A stretch of DNA of 64,000 bases, taken from contig JAUNPK010000006.1 of the NCBI GenBank assembly GCA_030536855.1, forward strand, positions 1 through 64,000, in the 5' to 3' direction. Source of the DNA: Eubacteriales bacterium. Lineage in GTDB: Bacteria > Bacillota > Clostridia > Lachnospirales > Lachnospiraceae. How positions within the stretch are numbered: position 1 is the first letter of the stretch; each line of letters starts with the position of its first letter. The notes under the pieces are model-generated. The model worked only from the letters and a program-made list of their open reading frames with translations. It was not told the origin of the DNA and searched no databases. This document shows, piece by piece, positions 55,469 through 64,000 of this stretch. The position numbers and the translations under genes are program-made.

Positions 55469-55615
55469 TTTGTACAAAATTCAGCTAGTATATTCAGAAG
55501 AATTGGTATCCAGAATAATATCAATAAACAATGACAGTTGAGCATATATGGAAAATAATTAAAGTATTTTTTATAATTAAAGATTATTTTAAAGTGTATT
55601 TAGAAAGGGTCTATT

Positions 55616-56818
55616 ATGCAACATGTTTTTATAGTTGGAGCAAAGGGATTTACCTATGGAGGTTATGAAACATTTATAGATAAATTAACAGAATATCATC
55701 AAAATATAGATGATGTTAAATATCATATTGCATGCAAGGCAAATGGGTCAGGTTTAACAGATGAGACTAAACTTAAGGGGGTTAAGGTTCTATCATCCAA
55801 TGAGTATGAATACCATAATGCACATTGCTTTAAAATTAAATCGCCAGATATAGGTAAAGCACAGGCAATATTATATGATGTACTTGCATTGAAGTATTGT
55901 ATTACATATATAAAGACAAATAAAATTGAACATCCCATTATATATGTGTTGTCGTCAAGAGTAGGGCCATTTATGGGATATTTTACAAAGCAAATACATA
56001 AATTGGGAGGTCAGTATTATAATAATCCAGATGGAAGAGAAAGCCTTAGGTCACATGGAAAATATGTGAAGAAATATTGGGAGTTATCAGAAAGAGGAAT
56101 GGTAAAACATAGTGATCTTGTAATATGTGATAGCAAGAATATAGAAAAATATATTAAAGAAAAATATGAAGTATATAATCCCAAAACTATATTTATAGCA
56201 TACGGATCTGAGATTAAACCATCTGGATTAAGGGATGATGATGAAAAATATCAAAACTGGATAAAGAAGCATGATATAAGTCCTTTCGGTATGTTTACAT
56301 GTATATTAAGATGTGTAAGAGAAAATAATATAGATATTATAGTACGAGAATACATGATGAGTAATACAAAAAAGGATTTGGTGATTATTACCAATCAAGA
56401 TGAAGTGATGTTGAAAGAAATGGAGGGAAAATATCATTATAGTACAGATAAAAGAATTAAATTTGTTGGGACGGTGTATGATCAAGAACTTTTAAAAAAG
56501 ATTAGGGAAAATGCATACGGATACATTCATGGTCATTCAGTTGGGGGAACGAATCCCTCTTTATTGGAAGCTCTTGGATCCACAAAATTGAATTTGTTAT
56601 TTGATGTTGAATTTAATAGAGAGGTTGCAGAGGATGCGGCGTTTTACTGGAATAAAACTGAAGGAAATCTTTCTAAATTAATTGATGGTATAGATAAGTT
56701 AAAAGATGATTGTATTTCAAAATATGGAAATGCTGCTCAAAATCGTGTTAAAGAGTTTTATTCATGGGAATTCATATCAAATTGTTATTATGATGTCTGG
56801 CTAAACCAAAATAAGTAA
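55616..56818 (+). CDS. DUF1972/Cps2T-like rhamnosyltransferase
   Basis: A 400-residue GT4 enzyme. The N-terminus HVFIVGAKGFTYGGYETFIDKL carries the GGYETF block that marks the DUF1972 family, represented by Cps2T, a beta-1,4-rhamnosyltransferase of pneumococcal capsule. PDGRESLRSHGKYVKKYWELSERG near residue 140 and HGHSVGGTNPSLLEALGSTKLNL near residue 302 are further family marks. In Wzy-type clusters this enzyme adds the second sugar after the initiating transferase. AGAAAGGG precedes the ATG. The donor (dTDP-L-rhamnose) is inferred from the family; no rml genes are in the window. Confidence 0.88.
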   Translation: MQHVFIVGAKGFTYGGYETFIDKLTEYHQNIDDVKYHIACKANGSGLTDETKLKGVKVLSSNEYEYHNAHCFKIKSPDIGKAQAILYDVLALKYCITYIKTNKIEHPIIYVLSSRVGPFMGYFTKQIHKLGGQYYNNPDGRESLRSHGKYVKKYWELSERGMVKHSDLVICDSKNIEKYIKEKYEVYNPKTIFIAYGSEIKPSGLRDDDEKYQNWIKKHDISPFGMFTCILRCVRENNIDIIVREYMMSNTKKDLVIITNQDEVMLKEMEGKYHYSTDKRIKFVGTVYDQELLKKIRENAYGYIHGHSVGGTNPSLLEALGSTKLNLLFDVEFNREVAEDAAFYWNKTEGNLSKLIDGIDKLKDDCISKYGNAAQNRVKEFYSWEFISNCYYDVWLNQNK

Positions 56819-56853
56819 GATACGGTTATATAGTATGAGGAAAATATTTAGTT

Positions 56854-57990
56854 ATGAAAGTATTAATGCAAAGTAGAAAAAATTTTTTTGAGTTAAAAGG
56901 TGGGGATACAATACAATTGTTGAAAACAAAGTCTGAGTTAGAAAAATTAGGTGTTCAAGTTGACATTAGCTTAGAGTATGATACAGATTTATCATCCTAT
57001 GATGTTGTGCATTTATCAAATGTCACACGTATTCAAGAAACTTATATGCATGTTATTAATGCAAAGAAATATGGGACGCCTATTGTTTTGTCAACTATCT
57101 ATTGGCCTATGGATGAGTTTGAAAAGAATGGTCAGATTGGTATTAGAAGAATTATTAATAAATATGTAAATATTGATAATGAAGAGAGGATTAAAGCTTT
57201 TGCAAGAATGATTAAGGATAAATGTTTTAATGACAAAGCTATGCAAAAGCTTTTGTTGTTAGGCTATTCTAAAATGCAGAAGTACGTTGTAGATAACGTT
57301 GATTTTTTTCTGCCAAATTCAGAGATGGAAATGGAAATGTTGAGCAAGAATTTTGGGATTGAAAAAGAAAAATATATGGTAATACCGAATGCAATAGATA
57401 AAAACATTGCAACGATGGGGAACGATTCAAATGAATTGGATGAATTTGATAAATATAAAGATGCTATTATATGCGTGGGAAGAATCGAACCAAGAAAAAA
57501 TCAGTTGTCATTAGTAAGAGCTTTGGATGGATTGGGCTATAAGTTATTACTGGTTGGAGAGGTTTCTGATAATCAAAAAGATTATTTCAATGAGATTAAA
57601 AAAATTATTGATAAGAATGAATATTTTTATTACATACCTAGAATTGAAAATGAAAAGTTATATAAATTGTTCAGCATTTGTAGAGTTAGTGTCCTTCCCA
57701 GTTGGCTGGATACACCCGGTTTAGTGAGTTTAGAGGCAGCCGTTATGGGTTGTAATTTAGCAATTAGTTCTAAAGGTTCTACAAAAGAGTATTTCGAAGA
57801 TTATGCGGAATATTGTTTGCCAGACGATTTGGAGAGTATAAAAAGGTCTGTTATCAATGCCTATAATAAGGAGCAAAATGATAATTTAAAGAACAGAATA
57901 TTAGAAAAATACACTTGGGAAATTGCTGCACAGAAAACATTGGAAGCATATAAAATTGTGACTAATAATGTGAGTGGGAGAAGAAAATGA
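56854..57990 (+). CDS. group 1 (GT4) glycosyltransferase
   Basis: A 378-residue GT-B enzyme: MKVLMQSRKNFFELKGGDTIQLLKT at the N-terminus, IICVGRIEPRKNQLSLVRAL near residue 207, and SWLDTPGLVSLEAAVMGCNLAIS near residue 284 as the donor site. The acceptor loop with KGGDT is of the type found in exopolysaccharide GT4 enzymes. Its stop overlaps the start of wecB by 4 bp (ATGA). Codons are more A/T-ending than in locus 1. The donor is unknown. Confidence 0.88.
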   Translation: MKVLMQSRKNFFELKGGDTIQLLKTKSELEKLGVQVDISLEYDTDLSSYDVVHLSNVTRIQETYMHVINAKKYGTPIVLSTIYWPMDEFEKNGQIGIRRIINKYVNIDNEERIKAFARMIKDKCFNDKAMQKLLLLGYSKMQKYVVDNVDFFLPNSEMEMEMLSKNFGIEKEKYMVIPNAIDKNIATMGNDSNELDEFDKYKDAIICVGRIEPRKNQLSLVRALDGLGYKLLLVGEVSDNQKDYFNEIKKIIDKNEYFYYIPRIENEKLYKLFSICRVSVLPSWLDTPGLVSLEAAVMGCNLAISSKGSTKEYFEDYAEYCLPDDLESIKRSVINAYNKEQNDNLKNRILEKYTWEIAAQKTLEAYKIVTNNVSGRRK

Positions 57991-59093
57991 AAAAGATAAT
58001 GTTGGTTTTTGGTACAAGACCAGAGGCAATAAAAATGTGTCCTCTAGTTTTGGAGCTAAAAAAAAGAAAGAATATTAAAACAATAGTCTGCGTTACAGGG
58101 CAGCATAGACAGATGCTTGATCAGGTTTTGAAGACGTTTGGTGTAGTTCCAGATTATGATTTGTCTATAATGAAAAAACAGCAAACATTATTTGATATAA
58201 CAATTAATATTTTGGAAGGTATTAAAGATGTTTTGGAATGTGAAAAACCAGATGTTTGTTTAGTGCATGGTGATACATCAACAACTTTTGCGACTGCATT
58301 AGCTTGTTTTTATATGCAAATCGCAATAGGACATGTTGAGGCTGGATTAAGAACATACAACAAATTCTCACCTTATCCGGAGGAATTTAATAGACAAGCT
58401 GTAGGAATTGTAAGCGATTATAATTTTGCCCCAACTTATAAAGCAAGATCGAATTTGTTAAAGGAAGGGAAAAATGAAAAAACAATTTTTGTAACAGGAA
58501 ACACTGTCATAGATGCTATGAAATATACAGTTACTGACAAATATACTCATCCAGAATTGCAATGGGTCGGAGATTCTAGGATGATACTAATAACAGCTCA
58601 TAGACGGGAGAACATTGGGGAACCAATGAGGAATATGTTTAGAGCTATTAGGAGGGTTTTGGATGAAAATCCAGATGTGAAGGCAATTTACCCAATACAT
58701 ATGAATCCGATTGTAAGAAAAATTGCTGATGAAGAATTAGGTGATTGTAATCGGATTCATATTATTGAGCCTATAGACGTATTTGATTGTCATAATTTTG
58801 AGGCAAGATGTTTTTTGTGTTTAACAGATTCTGGTGGCATACAGGAAGAATGTCCATCATATGGCAAACCGGTATTGGTTATGCGTGATACAACGGAGCG
58901 CCCGGAGGGTGTAGAGGCAGGAACATTAAAATTGGTGGGTACTGAAGAAGAGAATATTTATAAGAATTTTACATTACTGTTAAATGATATAAATGAGTAT
59001 AATAAGATGGCAAAAGCAGTGAATCCGTATGGTGATGGACATGCATGTGAGAGGATTGCAGATATTCTTGAATTTGGAGTTACACATATATAG
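57987..59093 (+). CDS. wecB: UDP-N-acetylglucosamine 2-epimerase
   Basis: Interconverts UDP-GlcNAc and UDP-ManNAc. The N-terminus MLVFGTRPEAIKMCPLVLELK, VHGDTSTTFATALACF near residue 93, GHVEAGLRTYNKFSPYPEEFNRQ near residue 114, TAHRRENIGEP near residue 205 and TDSGGIQEECPSYGKPVLVMRDTTERPE near residue 284 are all diagnostic of the non-hydrolysing epimerases. The length of 368 residues is normal. It starts within the previous stop (ATGA). No UDP-ManNAc dehydrogenase (WecC) is found nearby, so ManNAc itself is the likely component of the second glycan. Confidence 0.96.
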   Translation: MKKIMLVFGTRPEAIKMCPLVLELKKRKNIKTIVCVTGQHRQMLDQVLKTFGVVPDYDLSIMKKQQTLFDITINILEGIKDVLECEKPDVCLVHGDTSTTFATALACFYMQIAIGHVEAGLRTYNKFSPYPEEFNRQAVGIVSDYNFAPTYKARSNLLKEGKNEKTIFVTGNTVIDAMKYTVTDKYTHPELQWVGDSRMILITAHRRENIGEPMRNMFRAIRRVLDENPDVKAIYPIHMNPIVRKIADEELGDCNRIHIIEPIDVFDCHNFEARCFLCLTDSGGIQEECPSYGKPVLVMRDTTERPEGVEAGTLKLVGTEEENIYKNFTLLLNDINEYNKMAKAVNPYGDGHACERIADILEFGVTHI

Positions 59094-59110
59094 GGATAAT
59101 AGGGAAGCAT

Positions 59111-60241
59111 ATGATTAATTCAGTTATACAAGCGTTAATGTTTACATTAAAATTCGTATTAGGTGGAGGGGGGAATTTAGATTTATATTATTTTTATGCA
59201 ATGTTGGTATTTGTTTTTTATGTCTGTAAAAGAACCAAGTTGTTAAATAAGATAATAAAGATATGGGCTTTCTTAATTTGTGTGCATATAGTAATTATTT
59301 TGTTCAATGGAATAGAGCAAGAGGTTATAAGAAATATTGTGTCTATTTCAAAGTTATTCATAAACATAGTATTAATGATGTTTGTGGCTGATAATTTTAA
59401 AAAATGGAATTTAGGACAAATAATAAATTGTATTAGTCTAGTGTTATTCATCGAGATTATTTTTGCAATTATATTTCGAGAGTCAATATTATGGAGACAC
59501 AATGATATAATAAACGTATATAGTAAAACAAGATTGCAGTTACTATACATTGAACCAAGTGAATTATCATTGCATTGTGCCTTAGTATTAATTTTGATAA
59601 TGATTTGTGTTGTGGAAAAAGGATTTAAAAGAATATTTTTACTTGATTCAATGGTTTGTATTGTTGCATTAATTTTATCAGCGGGTATGTCAGGAATTGC
59701 ATGTTTAGTAATTTCTGTTTGCATTTTTTATATATATAAAGTGTTACGTGATAAAAGAATATTAAAAAAAACATATAAATTAATATTGATAGCTATTGTT
59801 TCAGTTATTGCATTATTTTTTATAAAAAAATCGCTTTTTTTAAGAGTTGTTGCAATTTTAAGTGGAAAAGATGGCTCGTTCTATGCTAGAATTTATGGAC
59901 CAGTCAAGGTTTTATTGAATGTTTTAAAAGGTAGTAATTATATGGGTTTAGGCGCTGGAATGTTAAATACTGATATAGGATTTCAGATGACAGGATTATA
60001 TTACAAATTTCCTAATTCTTATATGTATATGATAGCTGAGTATGGTCTATTTGGAATAATTACCATGATTGGTTTCTTGTGGTATTTGTTTAGGATAGCT
60101 TTTAAAAAAGCAGATTATGTCTTAATTTTATTAATGTTTTTGGTTGTATTTCAAATGATAGGAGGATACTTTAGCAATCCAATATTTTGGTTTGGTTATG
60201 GTATTATTTTATCTTATAAAAGAGATACGAAAGAGATATAA
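59111..60241 (+). CDS. O-antigen/capsule polymerase (Wzy-like)
   Basis: A 376-residue protein with about ten hydrophobic segments and a large outer loop near residues 255-310, which contains DGSFYARIYGPVKVLLNVL and GLGAGMLNT...YKFPNSYMYMIAEYGLFGI. This layout is typical of Wzy polymerases and the O-antigen ligase superfamily, which share little sequence. In a cluster with a WbaP-like transferase and several glycosyltransferases it most likely joins the repeat units on the outer face of the membrane. GGGAAG precedes the ATG. A ligase role is the alternative. Confidence 0.8.
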   Translation: MINSVIQALMFTLKFVLGGGGNLDLYYFYAMLVFVFYVCKRTKLLNKIIKIWAFLICVHIVIILFNGIEQEVIRNIVSISKLFINIVLMMFVADNFKKWNLGQIINCISLVLFIEIIFAIIFRESILWRHNDIINVYSKTRLQLLYIEPSELSLHCALVLILIMICVVEKGFKRIFLLDSMVCIVALILSAGMSGIACLVISVCIFYIYKVLRDKRILKKTYKLILIAIVSVIALFFIKKSLFLRVVAILSGKDGSFYARIYGPVKVLLNVLKGSNYMGLGAGMLNTDIGFQMTGLYYKFPNSYMYMIAEYGLFGIITMIGFLWYLFRIAFKKADYVLILLMFLVVFQMIGGYFSNPIFWFGYGIILSYKRDTKEI

Positions 60242-60262
60242 GAAAGGATTTTATACCTAGAT

Positions 60263-61366
60263 ATGAAAGTGATAATAGTTGAACCACATCCGTATCATTA
60301 TGAAGTTGTAGCAGGTGTATTGGAGTATTTTTATGATTTGGGGTATGAGACAACTATCTATGTACGAGAGAATTTTGATGAGAAAGATGTTCTTTGTAGA
60401 TATGGTAGAAATGTTATTGTTGAAAAGTATAAGGGTGATACTGAGTTAAAGAATAAAATGAAGGATGTATCTGTTTCTGAATATGATTTAGTTTTTTTCT
60501 CAAGTCTAGAGTATTATCATGAAGATAAAAAGGAAAGCATTTTGAAATTTTTGGGTGAGATACCTAAAACAAAATATGGTTTTCTGGGGATATATCATAA
60601 TTTAGATATAATATCTGAGGATGAGATGAAGTATTTAAAAGAGGGAAGAATTTTCACTTTGTCAGAATTTGAATATAAAGGGATTAAAACAAGCATATTA
60701 AGTGCACATGCATTTGGAAAGATTTCTATTAAAAAAGAACTCAATGATAATAGGAAAATAGTTTTAATAGGATTAAGCAATAGGAGAATGCTTATTGAAA
60801 ATGCTGTAGAAAAACTAATGTCAGAGGGAGAATACAATGGTTTAGATATTGTTGTTATTGGACAGTTAAAGTGGTATAAGGATTTTGTTAAGAGATTTAT
60901 AAGTAACATCATATATAAGTTATGTAAATTATGTAAATTAAAAACACCTTATGAAAAATGCACAATTCGCTCGTGGAAACAAGTAAAATTAATTGGAAAA
61001 ATTAGTTTTGAAAAGATGTTTTCTTTAATCGAAGAATGCGATTTCATTGGAATAATATTAGATTACGAAGATTATCAAACAAAGGCGTTTCTTAAATATA
61101 AGACATCAGGTTCAAAACAATTGGCATATGGCTTTTGTAAGCCGGTTATTATTAGTTCGCAATATGCTAAATGTTACGGATTTAATGAAAATAATAGTAT
61201 TGTTTATGAAGGAAATGATGTTTATGATGCTTTGACAAAAGTAAAATACATCAATAACAATGATTATTATGGTTTAGTGGACTGCTTAAAGAAGGACTCT
61301 GATGAGTTGTACAAAAAATCAATATATAACTTACGGAAAGCAATTGAAGGAATAGAGGAATTATAA
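60263..61366 (+). CDS. putative GT-B-like glycosyltransferase, family not recognised
   Basis: A 367-residue protein. The N-terminus VIIVEPHPYHYEVVAGVLEYFYDLGYETTIYV looks like a GT-B acceptor domain, and the C-terminal half (CDFIGIILDYEDYQTKAFLKYKTSGSKQLAYGFCKPVIIS) has the shape of a donor domain that ends in a Ser-x-Lys-x-x-x-Ala-x-Gly-x-Pro-Val motif. No standard GT4 E-x7-E site is present. Its place between the polymerase and a GT4 gene supports a role in the same glycan. It ends directly before the next ATG (61367). Confidence 0.6.
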   Translation: MKVIIVEPHPYHYEVVAGVLEYFYDLGYETTIYVRENFDEKDVLCRYGRNVIVEKYKGDTELKNKMKDVSVSEYDLVFFSSLEYYHEDKKESILKFLGEIPKTKYGFLGIYHNLDIISEDEMKYLKEGRIFTLSEFEYKGIKTSILSAHAFGKISIKKELNDNRKIVLIGLSNRRMLIENAVEKLMSEGEYNGLDIVVIGQLKWYKDFVKRFISNIIYKLCKLCKLKTPYEKCTIRSWKQVKLIGKISFEKMFSLIEECDFIGIILDYEDYQTKAFLKYKTSGSKQLAYGFCKPVIISSQYAKCYGFNENNSIVYEGNDVYDALTKVKYINNNDYYGLVDCLKKDSDELYKKSIYNLRKAIEGIEEL

Positions 61367-62437
61367 ATGAATATAATATTTGATGCGAGTGTATTGAACA
61401 ATAGTTTCACAGGGGTTGCAAAAACATTGTTATATTTATACAAATCTTGTAAGGAAATAGACGATTCATTTCATGCATATGGTATTTATTGTACTTCGAA
61501 TGTTGAATTCGAAGAGTACGGTATTACATTAATTAATATAAATGAAATAAGGGGAAACTCGTTGAAAAAAAAAATAGAAAATTTTATCCTTGAAAAAGAT
61601 ATTAAAATATTTCATTATCCTAATAATTATGGAATTAGATATAACTTTAAAAATGTAAAAAATGTGTTAACGCTACATGATGTAATACCTTTAGAAAACA
61701 AGAATGCTATAAGAAATCCACTGAAAAAAATATATTATTTAATGAACTTGTATTCAAGTATAAAAATGTCAGATTGTATATTTACTGTTTCAAAATATTC
61801 CCGAAATGCTATAACAAAAAGATTTAATTGTAAAGACAAAATAAATGTTATACATTGGGGAGCAACCTTACCTGATAATTACAAAGAAAGTGAATTGATT
61901 GCTGATAGATATTATTTATATGTAGGGGGATTTGATAAGAGAAAAGGTATAGATATACTTGTTAAAACATATATGAAGATGGTGAAGGAAAAGCAGACAG
62001 ATTCCAAACTAGTTTTATTAGGTAAAAAGGCTAGTTTAGGTAAAGAAACGGATGATTTAATATTAGAAGGTATTAATCAAGGTAATATTATTGTGACAGG
62101 ATACGTTACAGATGAAGAAGTATGCTGCTACTTAAAGCATGCAATTTGTTTGCTGTATTTATCATATTATGAGGGATTTGGTTTGCCAATTATTGAAGGG
62201 TTTAAAAATGATTGTCCTGTAATAACAACAAAAGGAACCTGTTTGCCAGAAATTGCAGGGGATGCTGTTTTATATGTTGATAGAGAGGATGAGAGCACAA
62301 TTATTAGTGCCATGAAAGAAATGGAGTTTGACAATAATTCACGTAATGAAATAATAATGAAAGGAAAAAAAAGATTAGCAGTGTATGATTGGGAAAAGAC
62401 AGCATCTAATTTTTTGAAAATAATTAATAAATTATGA
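61367..62437 (+). CDS. group 1 (GT4) glycosyltransferase
   Basis: A 356-residue GT-B enzyme: MNIIFDASVLNNSFTGVAKTLLYL at the N-terminus, LTLHDVIPLENKNA near residue 101, YLYVGGFDKRKGIDILVKTY near residue 183 and the donor site SYYEGFGLPIIEGFKNDCPVITT near residue 266. It follows the previous gene without a gap and overlaps the next by 4 bp (ATGA), so the end of this locus is tightly coupled. The donor is unknown. Confidence 0.9.
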   Translation: MNIIFDASVLNNSFTGVAKTLLYLYKSCKEIDDSFHAYGIYCTSNVEFEEYGITLININEIRGNSLKKKIENFILEKDIKIFHYPNNYGIRYNFKNVKNVLTLHDVIPLENKNAIRNPLKKIYYLMNLYSSIKMSDCIFTVSKYSRNAITKRFNCKDKINVIHWGATLPDNYKESELIADRYYLYVGGFDKRKGIDILVKTYMKMVKEKQTDSKLVLLGKKASLGKETDDLILEGINQGNIIVTGYVTDEEVCCYLKHAICLLYLSYYEGFGLPIIEGFKNDCPVITTKGTCLPEIAGDAVLYVDREDESTIISAMKEMEFDNNSRNEIIMKGKKRLAVYDWEKTASNFLKIINKL

Positions 62438-63408
62438 ATGATGATTTGGTAAGCGTTATAGTTCCGGTGTATATGGTTGAGGATTATTTGAAAGAATGTA
62501 TTGATTCAATAATAAATCAATCATACAAAAATTTAGAAATAATTCTTGTTGATGATGGTTCAAAAGATAAAAGCAGTGAAATATGTGATGAGTATGCCCT
62601 TAATGATTGTCGAGTTAGAGTAGTACATAAAAAAAATGGTGGACTATCTAGCGCACGAAATGCAGGATTGGATATTTGCAGGGGAGAATATATTGCATTT
62701 GTAGATTCCGATGATTTTATACATAGAGAGTTTATTAATGCAGCAATCTATGCATTTAAAAAATTTGATAACATTGATATTGTTCAGGAAAAGTATGTTT
62801 CTTTCAAATGTACCCCAGAAAACAAAGTTAAGAATGTTTCGTTGGATGATATATTAATATTTTCAAAAAATGAAGCAAAAATATCATTGGCGAAATATAT
62901 TGATAAGATAACAAATATTTCTTGGGATAAAGTATACAAAAGGGAGTTGTTTTCAAATATCAGGTTTCCAGAAGGGAGAATTCATGAAGATGAATTTACA
63001 ACATACAAGCTATTGGAATTGGTAGAAAATGTCGCATATATAAATCAGGAATTATATTTTTATAGACAAAGGGAAAATAGTATTAAAAATGAAAAATTTA
63101 ACCTCAAACGACTAGACACTCTAATTGCTTTCGAAGAACGATTGGAGTACTATTTAACATCGAACCAAATGGATTTATATACTCTGACTTTAAGAAGATA
63201 TTTGGACTTGCTAATATATAGTTATTTCTCGATGAAAAAGGCTCGGTGTGACGATTTAAAAGAGTATATTATAATTGAAAAGAAAATTAGGAAATGCGTT
63301 TATACAAAAATGAACTATATAGGTGTTAAATGTTTTATTAAGGGAAATATATTCCTTATTTTTAGAAACATATATTTTAAGATATGGAGAAAGAAATGTA
63401 ACTATTGA
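62434..63408 (+). CDS. family 2 glycosyltransferase
   Basis: A 324-residue inverting GT-A enzyme: VSVIVPVYMVEDYLKECIDSII at the N-terminus, VDDGSKDKS near residue 39, the GGLSSARNAGLD block near residue 69 and the metal-binding FVDSDDF near residue 90. The C-terminal part (from about 230) is basic and partly hydrophobic. It begins in the stop of the preceding gene. It is the last gene before the IS110-type element. No Wzx flippase is present in this cluster up to the window edge. Confidence 0.92.
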   Translation: MNDDLVSVIVPVYMVEDYLKECIDSIINQSYKNLEIILVDDGSKDKSSEICDEYALNDCRVRVVHKKNGGLSSARNAGLDICRGEYIAFVDSDDFIHREFINAAIYAFKKFDNIDIVQEKYVSFKCTPENKVKNVSLDDILIFSKNEAKISLAKYIDKITNISWDKVYKRELFSNIRFPEGRIHEDEFTTYKLLELVENVAYINQELYFYRQRENSIKNEKFNLKRLDTLIAFEERLEYYLTSNQMDLYTLTLRRYLDLLIYSYFSMKKARCDDLKEYIIIEKKIRKCVYTKMNYIGVKCFIKGNIFLIFRNIYFKIWRKKCNY

Positions 63409-63541
63409 GACCAGCTATGAAAAGTCAAGCATAAATTAGTTGGAAATTTCAAAATTCTTTTTATGGTAAAAATGGGTAACCTTAACAAAGCTCACGAAAA
63501 GCCCTTTTTCAAAATCTACTATTGATTGATATACAGACCTC

Positions 63542-64000
63542 TTACTCGAGGTTAAATTCTACAGTGTCAGTAAGCATCTTCCAGATGACCCTGACTAGCT
63601 TGCCGGCACAATGCCCAAGTGCATTGTAGTGAGACCGGCCTTCAGCCCTCTTGGCATCATAGTAAGCCTTGAAGGTTGCGTTGTTTCTAACAACGTTCCA
63701 AGCTGCATTGACAAGAGCGTATCTTAGAACGCGAGAGCCACGTTTGGACATACGAGTTGTTTTAGCCTGAAAGTTACCAGACTGGTAAACAGACGGATCC
63801 AAACCAGCAAAAGCAAGCAGCTTATTCGGATTGGAGAAACGGTGAATATCACCAATTTCACCAAGAATCATTCCACCATTGATGTATCCGATACCAGGAA
63901 TGGTCATGATGACAGAATCGTTGTATTTCATGATTTCAGTCATCTCAGCTTCAATCTTTTCTAATTGGCTATCCAGTAACTCGATTTGTTGGATTGTCTG
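63542..64000 (-). CDS. IS110-family transposase, C-terminal part (runs off window)
   Basis: The minus-strand frame is open from the window edge (64000) to TAA at 63542-63544. It contains the Transposase_20-type helix-hairpin-helix region typical of IS110/IS1111: IMTIPGIGYINGGMILGEIGDIHRF, then LLAFAGLDPSVYQSGNF, RMSKRGSRVLRYALVNAAW and HYNALGHCAGKLVRVIWKML. A coiled-coil piece (QLEKIEAEMTEIM) precedes it. The N-terminal DEDD catalytic half lies outside the window. The 130 bp between it and the last glycosyltransferase gene (63409-63541) contain no gene; they probably hold one end of the element. Confidence 0.9.
   Translation of the reverse strand, partial: QTIQQIELLDSQLEKIEAEMTEIMKYNDSVIMTIPGIGYINGGMILGEIGDIHRFSNPNKLLAFAGLDPSVYQSGNFQAKTTRMSKRGSRVLRYALVNAAWNVVRNNATFKAYYDAKRAEGRSHYNALGHCAGKLVRVIWKMLTDTVEFNLE
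63542..64000 (-). mobile_element. IS110-family insertion element, partial
   Basis: Only the transposase C-terminal half is within the window. One element end should lie between 63409 and 63541. IS110 elements have no strong terminal inverted repeats, so the exact border cannot be read here. Confidence 0.7.

Larger units (their letters stand above)
54978..55615 (+). other. 638-bp gene-free junction with debris, a terminator and a promoter
   Basis: No intact gene is found. One short frame (55062-55139) reads YLCVACGGYYETFMRELL, which weakly recalls the GGYETF block at the start of the DUF1972 glycosyltransferase at 55616, and may be gene debris. The rest is very AT-rich. A terminator-like hairpin at 55387-55420 and a promoter at 55440-55468 lie in the second half and are listed separately. 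Confidence 0.6.

Noticed and set aside
59218-59724. 168-codon open frame on the minus strand
   Set aside because: Antisense of the Wzy-like membrane protein; its hydrophobic codons give long open antisense frames by composition.

Overview
The window is AT-rich Firmicutes DNA, most likely from a Clostridia/Lachnospiraceae genome (Butyrivibrio/Roseburia/Eubacterium type). The evidence is strong purine-rich GGAGG ribosome binding sites, an archaeal-type prolyl-tRNA synthetase with a C-terminal Cys-rich domain, sporulation-linked genes (a YtvI-like membrane protein and a CotS-like spore-coat kinase), and tRNAs without an encoded CCA together with a CCA-adding enzyme. The genus assignment is inference.

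Layout. (1) 1-10.7 kb is mostly housekeeping: the start of an Asn/Gln-rich protein leaving the window, an RluA-type pseudouridine synthase, YtvI, ProS, a first SGNH + MBOAT O-acyltransferase pair, CCA-adding enzyme (minus strand), a CotS-like kinase and a PEGA-domain lipoprotein. Four copies of a 73-bp near-perfect palindrome lie between 3.8 and 12.9 kb. (2) 10.7-51.4 kb is one very long, all-plus-strand surface polysaccharide locus. It opens with a bacillosamine-like initiation set (aminotransferase, phosphoglycosyl transferase, PglF-like 4,6-dehydratase). It continues with many GT4 glycosyltransferases, a Wzm/Wzt-type ABC exporter with a C-terminal extension on Wzt, a second SGNH + MBOAT acylation pair and several very hydrophobic GT-C-like proteins. 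Next come GDP-D-rhamnose synthesis genes (manC, gmd, rmd). A CDP-3,6-dideoxyhexose block (rfbF, rfbG, rfbH) follows, continuing into a two-domain DRE-TIM aldolase, a HAD phosphatase, a ThDP-dependent enzyme and an SDR reductase. (3) 51.5-51.9 kb holds tRNA-Tyr and tRNA-Leu with a promoter and a terminator. (4) 52-63.4 kb is a second, visibly more AT-rich locus of Wzy-dependent type: a WbaP/WcaJ-like initiating transferase, a decayed IS3-family element with an abutting IS66 scrap, a DUF1972/Cps2T-like rhamnosyltransferase, further glycosyltransferases, WecB and a Wzy-like polymerase. It ends at an IS110-family transposase that runs off the window.

How the genes work together. Locus 1 appears to build a lipid-linked glycan that starts on a 4-amino-4,6-dideoxy-HexNAc type sugar. 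It would be elongated with GDP-D-rhamnose/GDP-mannose and an unusual CDP-linked 3,6-dideoxy, probably branched-chain, sugar, then O-acylated and exported by the ABC transporter. Locus 2 looks like a separately acquired Wzy-type capsule/EPS cluster beside tRNA genes and IS debris. The strongest candidate for undescribed biology is the 39.7-48.2 kb block, where a DRE-TIM aldolase fused to an unrecognised domain, a HAD phosphatase and a ThDP enzyme are attached to the CDP-3,6-dideoxy-4-ketohexose pathway.
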